Source: JBBRHH01 sp038222915 (GTDB lineage: Bacteria; Planctomycetota; Phycisphaerae; Tepidisphaerales; Tepidisphaeraceae). From it: 12,250 bases of DNA. The notes below the pieces were generated by a model. It was given only the letters and a program-made list of their open reading frames with translations, was not told the origin of the DNA and searched no databases. Numbering within the stretch: position 1 is the first letter of the stretch; each line of letters starts with the position of its first letter. Shown piece after piece: positions 7,635 through 12,250 of the stretch. The position numbers and the translations under genes were made by a program. The DNA lies in the NCBI GenBank assembly GCA_038222915.1, contig JBBRHH010000132.1, positions 1-12,250 on the forward strand, in the 5' to 3' direction.

Positions 7635-8522
7635 TCAAACCTTAGAAATTTCTGGCATCTGTTCCAACAAAATCGCGTTGATCATGCGTACGACGCGCGA
7701 CATTGCCGCAACGTCGTGGACACGGACAATGGCGGCGTGGTTAGCAACGGACCAGGCCACGGCGGCGGCGGTGCCAAAAAGTCGTTGCGATGGGTCGGTC
7801 TCGCCGGTGATCGTTCCAATGAAACCTTTGCGACTGGCACCGACGACAAGCGGGCTGTCCGAGGACGCCAACTGCCTTAGATTTTTCAGAAGCTGAAGGT
7901 TATGCACGGCTGATTTTCCAAAGCCGATGCCCGGGTCCATCATGACATTGGCCTTATGAATTCCGGCTGCGAGGGCTGCGTCGCGCCGTTGGTCCAGAAA
8001 GCTACTTACTTCCCGCACTACATCGTCATACGTGGGTGAAATCTGCATTGTTGCAGGCTCACCCTGCATATGCATGAGAATGATTGCGGCGTTTGCGCGG
8101 GCGGTGGTCGGGAACATGTCGGGATCGTCGCGGCCGGCGGAGATGTCGTTGACAATGTGGAAGCCGTGATCGATGGCCGCCTGGGCGACGGCGGAGCGGG
8201 TGGTGTCGATGGAGAGAAGGGCGGGGAGGGCGTGGGCCCGTGCGAAGAGGGGTTGGAGCCGGCGAAGTTGTTCGGTTTCGTCGATACGGGATGCGCCAGG
8301 GCGGGTGGATTCAGCGCCGACGTCGATGATATCGGCCCCTTCGGCACAGAGGGCCTGAGCGCGATCGATTGCGGCGGCGGGGTCGAGGCCGCCATCGCTG
8401 AAGCTATCGGGCGTGATGTTGAGAACGCCCATAACAAGTGGCTGGCGGTGGGGATTGGCGAGCCACTGGGTGAGGTTGAGGGGTGGTTGGGGAGAGGCCA
8501 GAAAAATGCTCCGTATCAGCAA
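7635..8522 (-). CDS. folP: dihydropteroate synthase
   Basis: A 295-residue cytosolic enzyme that condenses p-aminobenzoate with hydroxymethyl-dihydropterin diphosphate in folate synthesis; it is the sulfonamide target. All family motifs are present: VMGVLNITPDSFSDGG (30-45), DVGAESTRPGA (67-77), SIDTTRS (104-110), NDISAG (125-130), LMHMQGEP (149-156), DPGIGFGKS (196-204), GASRKGFIG (228-236) and VRVHDVA (266-272). Length is normal. The start is TTG 8522, the only usual start codon between the in-frame stop upstream and the conserved core; a nearby ATG at about 8532 is in another frame and stops after five codons. No clear ribosome binding site is seen. It leads a probable folP-cdaA-cdaR operon and is divergent from a small membrane protein gene 59 nt away. 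Confidence 0.95.
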   Translation of the reverse strand: MLIRSIFLASPQPPLNLTQWLANPHRQPLVMGVLNITPDSFSDGGLDPAAAIDRAQALCAEGADIIDVGAESTRPGASRIDETEQLRRLQPLFARAHALPALLSIDTTRSAVAQAAIDHGFHIVNDISAGRDDPDMFPTTARANAAIILMHMQGEPATMQISPTYDDVVREVSSFLDQRRDAALAAGIHKANVMMDPGIGFGKSAVHNLQLLKNLRQLASSDSPLVVGASRKGFIGTITGETDPSQRLFGTAAAVAWSVANHAAIVRVHDVAAMSRVVRMINAILLEQMPEISKV

Positions 8523-8581
8523 TGTAATCGCATGTTCAAGACGATAAGAAATTCAGGACCGGCGCTTGAAAGGCGAAAGCG

Positions 8582-8815
8582 ATGAACTGTGAATATATCG
8601 CGCGTCTGCGATTCTTTTCAGTGGTGGGGTGTATTGTGGCCGGGATCTGGGGACTGATTATCATGGCGAATCTGATGGGGGAGGCGAAGCGGGGATATTT
8701 TCCAGCGCCGAACCAGTCATTTGGTGTAGCGAGTGAGATGGCGTCCCGGCATGGGGACCGGTCGACGCCGGTGGAGTTCAGTACGACTCAGCTGCCAAGC
8801 GATGTTGCCGACTAG
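8582..8815 (+). CDS. small single-span membrane protein, unknown function
   Basis: A 77-residue product with a short N-terminal tail, one hydrophobic helix (about 10-31, FFSVVGCIVAGIWGLIIMAN) and a polar remainder without Cys or a recognised motif. ATG 8582 has AAAGG eight nt upstream (8569-8573), which supports real translation. I do not recognise the family. It is divergent from folP and convergent with the acetyltransferase, whose stop lies 13 nt past its own, so it is a single-gene unit. No convincing promoter is visible in the 59-nt gap to folP. It could be a spurious frame, but the membrane span, the ribosome binding site and the tight fit between its neighbours favour a gene. Confidence 0.55.
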   Translation: MNCEYIARLRFFSVVGCIVAGIWGLIIMANLMGEAKRGYFPAPNQSFGVASEMASRHGDRSTPVEFSTTQLPSDVAD

Positions 8816-8828
8816 CCAGACAGACGTC

Positions 8829-9278
8829 CTACTCAGACAGATTTTTCTCGAAGACGACGAGGTTATCGGCGTGGGTTGAATCCCAGCGGATGCCGACGAT
8901 GTCGTAGTCGAGTGCGACGGCGAAGTGGATGAACTCGCGCTGGTGGTTCATGCACTCGCAACGGATGTACTCATATCCATGGTCTTTGGCCCATGCCTGC
9001 TGGGCTTCCTGAAGCTGGCGGCCGACGCCGTGACGGCGGACATCGCCGATGACGCCACCCAGCCAGTGATAAAACATGCCGGGCTTGAGCTCGAAGCCGA
9101 CCCAGAAGCCGACGGGGCGGTTGTCCATGCGCGCGAGCAGGGTGAGGATGTTGTAACGGCCCATGAAGCGGCGCTTGAAGAAGTCGATCTCGCGTTTGGG
9201 TCGGAAAATACTGTTGTATAGCTCAGCCGCCTGCGGGAGGAGCTTTTCGTCGGCGATAATAATGTCGGCTTGGGCCAC
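8829..9278 (-). CDS. GNAT-family N-acetyltransferase
   Basis: A 149-residue GNAT protein, which transfers an acetyl group from acetyl-CoA to an amine; the substrate cannot be told. The acetyl-CoA loop is VIGDVRRHGVGRQL (about 77-90, matching R/QxxGxG/A), followed by the typical helix and strand (YEYIRCECMNHQREF) and a C-terminal WDST segment. It is near the usual length for a single GNAT domain. The frame is open up to GTG 9371, but the start chosen is GTG 9278: AGGAGG lies nine nt upstream and a TATAAT a further 15 nt before that, both inside the longer frame, so the extension is promoter and leader. It is divergent from the membrane protein gene at 9422 and is probably a single-gene unit. 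Confidence 0.88.
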   Translation of the reverse strand: MAQADIIIADEKLLPQAAELYNSIFRPKREIDFFKRRFMGRYNILTLLARMDNRPVGFWVGFELKPGMFYHWLGGVIGDVRRHGVGRQLQEAQQAWAKDHGYEYIRCECMNHQREFIHFAVALDYDIVGIRWDSTHADNLVVFEKNLSE

Positions 9279-9287
9279 GGAAACAAA

Positions 9288-9293
9288 CCTCCT
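9288..9293 (-). promoter_or_regulatory. ribosome binding site of the acetyltransferase gene
   Basis: Perfect AGGAGG on the minus strand, nine nt before GTG 9278. It fixes this start and is the strongest ribosome binding site in the window. Confidence 0.8.
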
Positions 9294-9308
9294 GGGTGCT
9301 TCATCGCG

Positions 9309-9314
9309 ATTATA
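9309..9314 (-). promoter_or_regulatory. -10 box of the acetyltransferase gene
   Basis: Perfect TATAAT on the minus strand, predicting a transcript start near 9302 and a leader of about 24 nt that carries the AGGAGG. The -35 region at 17-nt spacing (ATGGAA) matches poorly. Confidence 0.55.
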
Positions 9315-9366
9315 TCGATACGGAGCGTGGATTCCATTGGGGGGAGGATTGTGCGTTTTCGCGTGG

Positions 9367-9395
9367 TCCACATCTGCATGTCGCGACGGTATACA
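9367..9395 (+). promoter_or_regulatory. possible promoter of the membrane protein gene
   Basis: TCCACA (9367-9372) and TATACA (9390-9395) are 17 nt apart, giving a transcript start near 9402, about 20 nt before ATG 9422. Both boxes are imperfect, so this is tentative. Confidence 0.3.
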
Positions 9396-9421
9396 AAGGA
9401 CACATTTATCACGGGCGGAAG

Positions 9422-10825
9422 ATGATATTCAAAGTAATTGGAACGAACGTGGAGACGGGTCAGCGTTTTGCGGCGACGATCAAAGCGCCCGATGCGGAGT
9501 CGGCGCAGGGCGCTGCGGCACGGCGCGGAATTACCGTTGAGTCGGTGACGGAGGTTGTGCAGGCGGCAGCGCCGGCGTCTGCTCCGCCCAAGGCGAGGAC
9601 GGCACCAGCGAAATTAACGGCACCGGCGAAACCGCCAATGAAGCCGACGGCGCTGACCAGTCCGCCGCAACGGGTTTCGACGATTCTGCAGGGGATGTCA
9701 GAGGCGGTTCCGACTCTGGAGGATCCGGCCGAGGATGACGTTCAGGTTGCGCCGGCGTATGTGCCGCGGTCGAGCAGGCAAGCGCCGCCTCCGCCGCATT
9801 ACGATGAGCAACCGCCGCACGAAGAGTTGGCCGAGCCGGTTTATGCGGAGCCCGCGCAGGAGTATGTTGCGCCGCCCGCGCGGCGGCGCGCTTCGTCGGG
9901 TTCTTCGTTTCTCTCATCGAACATCGCGAAGATTGCCGTGGCAGCGGCGGCGGTGTTGCTGTTGTCATTGGGTGGGTGGGCGGCGTGGGCGTGGTTAGGT
10001 GGCAGCAGGGGCGCGGCGGCGTTTCGGGCGTATGTGCCGGCCAATGCGACCTTCATGGGTTATGTAAATGTCGCGAAGCTGCAGGCGAGCCCGATGTATA
10101 AGGACAACGAGGTGCTGCTCAAGAACATGATTGTGCAGGCCAAGCAGTTTGCCGGCTTGAATGAAATGGAGCGAATTTTCGTTGCCGGCGTGTCGTCTGA
10201 TCAGAGCGAGATGTTTTTCATCGAGCAATTGAAGACGGACGTATCGTCGGCAGAGATATTGCGATCGGGTGGGGGGCGGGTGACGGTGGAAGGTTTGGAC
10301 GTTGCGATTGTCTCTTCGGGACCGCAGACGATTTATTTGGCCAAGGTTGCGCCGAAAATGATCCTGGGTGCGATGAAGAAGGAGATCCTGGCGATGGCGA
10401 TCCGGCAATCCAAAGCGCCGGCCGCCAAGCTGGATGATGCGATGGAACGGGCACTGGCGGATGTGAATGGCGAAGACAATGTGTTGGTGTTCTCGAACAA
10501 GACGATGCCGCAGGCGGCGATGACTCCGGAGGCCGCCAAGGTGAAGGCGGTGGCACTGGGTTTCAGCGTAGGCAGCGAGGTATCGTTGCGGATCGCGGCG
10601 GTTGCGAACGATGCGACGGATGCGGCCGCTCTGCTTCAGAAGGCCAAGCCGATGCTGGGATCGCAGAATGAAGCATTGCCGCAGCTCAAATCGATAGCGG
10701 ACAAGCTGGAGATGACGTCGAGTGGGGATATGGCGCACGTTCACGGAAAGTGGGCTTACGCGGATTTGAAAGGGCTGGTGGGTCAGATCAGCTCGATGGG
10801 TCAAGCGATGGGGAGGGGGAATTAG
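9422..10825 (+). CDS. proline-rich, single-span membrane protein, unknown function
   Basis: A 467-residue protein in four parts. Residues 1-46 form a small predicted cytosolic domain (MIFKVIGTNVETG, then AARRGITVESV). Residues about 47-160 are a Pro/Ala-rich linker, basic at first and later mixed with acidic and Tyr-containing stretches. A hydrophobic helix follows at about 169-192. The exported domain (about 200-460) opens AFRAYVPANATFMGYVNV and has alternating strands and helices reminiscent of DUF3352-like proteins; that likeness is an impression only. No catalytic motif is visible. The frame extends to GTG 9296, but that part covers the acetyltransferase promoter and leader, so ATG 9422 is preferred; the purine run GGGCGGAAG just before it is a weak, close ribosome binding site. 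guaA begins 60 nt downstream in the same direction and may share the transcript. Confidence 0.8.
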   Translation: MIFKVIGTNVETGQRFAATIKAPDAESAQGAAARRGITVESVTEVVQAAAPASAPPKARTAPAKLTAPAKPPMKPTALTSPPQRVSTILQGMSEAVPTLEDPAEDDVQVAPAYVPRSSRQAPPPPHYDEQPPHEELAEPVYAEPAQEYVAPPARRRASSGSSFLSSNIAKIAVAAAAVLLLSLGGWAAWAWLGGSRGAAAFRAYVPANATFMGYVNVAKLQASPMYKDNEVLLKNMIVQAKQFAGLNEMERIFVAGVSSDQSEMFFIEQLKTDVSSAEILRSGGGRVTVEGLDVAIVSSGPQTIYLAKVAPKMILGAMKKEILAMAIRQSKAPAAKLDDAMERALADVNGEDNVLVFSNKTMPQAAMTPEAAKVKAVALGFSVGSEVSLRIAAVANDATDAAALLQKAKPMLGSQNEALPQLKSIADKLEMTSSGDMAHVHGKWAYADLKGLVGQISSMGQAMGRGN

Positions 10826-10842
10826 TCGATGGGTCAGGCGAT
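10793..10842 (+). repeat. 17-nt direct repeat across the membrane protein stop
   Basis: TCGATGGGTCAAGCGAT (10793-10809) recurs with one change at 10826-10842, 33 nt or 11 codons away. The first copy encodes SMGQAM near the C-terminus. The second starts right after the TAG and, read in frame, gives SMGQAI. It looks like a small in-frame duplication of the gene's 3' end. Confidence 0.75.
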
Positions 10843-10885
10843 TCATCGCTTTGCATTCGGCGGCGTGATGCTGTACTAAATTCAG

Positions 10886-12250
10886 ATGCACCACGACGAA
10901 GTTATCCCGATCCTGGATTTTGGATCTCAGTATGCCCAGCTCATCGCGCGGCGGGTGCGCGAGAAGGGGGTTTTCAGTGAGTTGGTTCGGCCGGATACGC
11001 CGGCGGCGGAGCTGAAGAAGATGGGGGCGAAGGGGCTCATTCTCAGCGGCGGGCCGAGCAGTGTTTATGAGGAGGGTGCGCCCAAGTGCGATCCAGCGAT
11101 TTTTGATCTTGGGGTGCCGGTTCTGGGGATCTGCTACGGGATGCAGATTGGATGTCAGATTCTGGGTGGGCAGGTGAAGCCGGCCAAGGCCCGGGAATAT
11201 GGGCGGGCTAAATTGCATGTGTCGGGTGACAGCGCGTTTTTGAAGGGGCTTCCGACAGATACGACGGTGTGGATGAGTCATGGGGACCAGGTGCATGAAT
11301 TGCCGCCGGAGTTTTTGCCGCTGGCGACGACGCCGACCTGTCCGTATGCGGCGGCGCGGCATGCGACGGTGCCGTTTTATGGTGTGCAGTTTCATCCCGA
11401 GGTGACGCATACGCCGCGCGGGGACGTGATTTTCCAGAATTTTCTCTACGAGATCTGCAAATGCGCGGGCAAGTGGACGATGGAGAATTTCGTCGATGAG
11501 ACGGTGCGGCGGGTACGCGAGCAGGTGTCGGTGGGGACGGTGATCTGCGGGTTGTCGGGCGGGGTCGATTCTTCGGTGGTGGCGGCACTTTTGCACAAGG
11601 CGATCGGGGAGAAGCTGGTCTGCATCTTTGTGGACAATGGCCTCTTGCGGAAGAACGAGCGCGAGCTGGTGGATTCGACGTTTCGGCACCACTTCAAGAT
11701 CAACCTGCGGGTGCATGACGCGAGCGAGCAGTTTCTGGGGGCTCTGAAGGGCGTGACCGATCCGCAGGAGAAGCGGAAGATTATTGGCAAGGAATTTATC
11801 GATGCATTCAAGCGCGAGGCGAGTGGGATTCCGAATGCGAAATATCTGGCACAGGGGACGCTTTATCCGGATGTGATTGAGTCCGGGCACGGGTATGCGG
11901 GGACGGCCGCGAATATAAAGCTGCATCACAATGTGGGTGGGCTGCCGGCCGAGCTTGGGTTTGAGCTGGTGGAGCCGCTACGGGAACTCTTTAAGGATGA
12001 AGTGCGGGCGGTGGGTGAAGTGCTCGGATTGCCGGAGTCGATTGTGTGGCGGCATCCATTCCCGGGGCCGGGACTGGCGGTGCGGGTGATCGGGGACATC
12101 ACGCCGGAGCGTCTGCGGATTTTGCGGGATGCGGATGAGATTGTGCTGGAGGAGCTGATCTCGGCCAACCTTTACCGCAAGACGGCGCAGGTGTTTGCGG
12201 TGCTGCTGCCGATCGGGACGGTGGGCGTGATGGGGGATGCGCGGAGCTAT
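10886..12250 (+). CDS. guaA: GMP synthase (glutamine-hydrolysing), 3' end cut by the window
   Basis: Makes GMP from XMP, ATP and glutamine in purine synthesis. The first 455 residues are visible; the family is usually a little over 500, so only the C-terminal dimerisation end is missing. The class I glutamine amidotransferase domain (about 5-195) has the triad C83 (GICYGMQ), H170 and E172 (FHPE). The ATP-pyrophosphatase domain has the P-loop LSGGVDSS (223-230), then DNGLLRKNE, AQGTLYPDVIES and HHNVGGLP. The dimerisation domain begins near HPFPGPGLAVR. ATG 10886 is the only usable start because an in-frame TAA lies at 10877-10879. No Shine-Dalgarno is visible. TTGCAT (10851-10856) with TACTAA (10874-10879) at 17-nt spacing is a poor promoter match that would give a leaderless message, so shared transcription with the gene upstream is equally possible. 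Confidence 0.97.
   Translation, partial: MHHDEVIPILDFGSQYAQLIARRVREKGVFSELVRPDTPAAELKKMGAKGLILSGGPSSVYEEGAPKCDPAIFDLGVPVLGICYGMQIGCQILGGQVKPAKAREYGRAKLHVSGDSAFLKGLPTDTTVWMSHGDQVHELPPEFLPLATTPTCPYAAARHATVPFYGVQFHPEVTHTPRGDVIFQNFLYEICKCAGKWTMENFVDETVRRVREQVSVGTVICGLSGGVDSSVVAALLHKAIGEKLVCIFVDNGLLRKNERELVDSTFRHHFKINLRVHDASEQFLGALKGVTDPQEKRKIIGKEFIDAFKREASGIPNAKYLAQGTLYPDVIESGHGYAGTAANIKLHHNVGGLPAELGFELVEPLRELFKDEVRAVGEVLGLPESIVWRHPFPGPGLAVRVIGDITPERLRILRDADEIVLEELISANLYRKTAQVFAVLLPIGTVGVMGDARSY

Noticed and set aside
8070..8585. A 171-codon plus-strand frame over folP
   Set aside because: It is Gly-rich and antisense to conserved dihydropteroate synthase motifs.
8816..8841. CAGACAG repeats between the small membrane protein and the acetyltransferase as a terminator
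   Set aside because: They are direct, not inverted, repeats, so no stem forms. The T run after them lies inside the acetyltransferase coding region.
9279..9371. N-terminal extension of the acetyltransferase to GTG 9371
   Set aside because: The extension contains the TATAAT and AGGAGG that serve the start at 9278, and the GNAT fold begins after that start.
9296..9421. N-terminal extension of the membrane protein to GTG 9296
   Set aside because: It runs across the divergent promoter region and has no ribosome binding site; the conserved-looking domain starts at ATG 9422.
9995..11929. A 644-codon open frame on the minus strand
   Set aside because: It lies fully antisense to the membrane protein gene and guaA. 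Its translation is rich in Arg, His and Pro with no recognisable domain, and it is explained by G-ending codons in the real genes.

Overview
The window reads as a chromosomal segment of a moderately GC-rich bacterium. No tRNA, rRNA, CRISPR array, insertion sequence or phage gene is visible. The mix of families suggests a member of the Planctomycetota or a relative: a multi-PAS kinase beside an Rcp1-type regulator, folP next to cdaA-cdaR, a VapB/PIN-type remnant, and a proline-rich single-span membrane protein. That placement is inference from family resemblance; no marker gene here proves it.

Layout. (1) 1-4719, plus strand: a signalling cluster of three genes. It holds the 3' part of a multi-PAS histidine kinase, a single-domain Rcp1-like response regulator, and a REC-PAS-HisKA-HATPase-REC-Hpt hybrid kinase. 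All three run the same way with gaps of 50 and 12 nt, so they are probably co-transcribed and may form one branched phosphorelay. (2) 4720-4895: a 176-nt gap with no supported gene, ending in a TATAAT box almost touching the next start codon. (3) 4896-5510, plus: an intact VapB-like antitoxin gene followed by only the C-terminal half of a PIN-domain (VapC) toxin, a decayed toxin-antitoxin module. (4) 5533-8522, minus: folP (dihydropteroate synthase), cdaA (membrane diadenylate cyclase) and cdaR (YbbR-domain partner), transcribed in that order. cdaA and cdaR overlap by 26 nt. The cyclase carries Asp-Leu-Gly where its family normally has Asp-Gly-Ala. (5) 8582-8815, plus: a 77-residue single-span membrane protein of unknown role, divergent from folP. 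(6) 8829-9278, minus: a GNAT acetyltransferase with a perfect AGGAGG and a TATAAT box. (7) 9422-10825, plus: a 467-residue protein with a small N-terminal domain, a Pro/Ala-rich linker, one membrane span and a large exported domain; function unknown. (8) 10886-12250, plus: guaA (GMP synthase), running off the window end.

How the parts relate. The first block senses signals and passes phosphate. The folP/cdaA/cdaR block joins folate synthesis with c-di-AMP production, and guaA supplies GMP. Apart from the toxin remnant these look like ordinary chromosomal genes. From about 4.7 kb onward the plus strand is G-rich in genes of both orientations, which explains the many long antisense open frames I rejected. 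I found no complete novel system. The items most worth checking are the altered cyclase motif, the orphaned antitoxin, and the unidentified membrane protein beside guaA.
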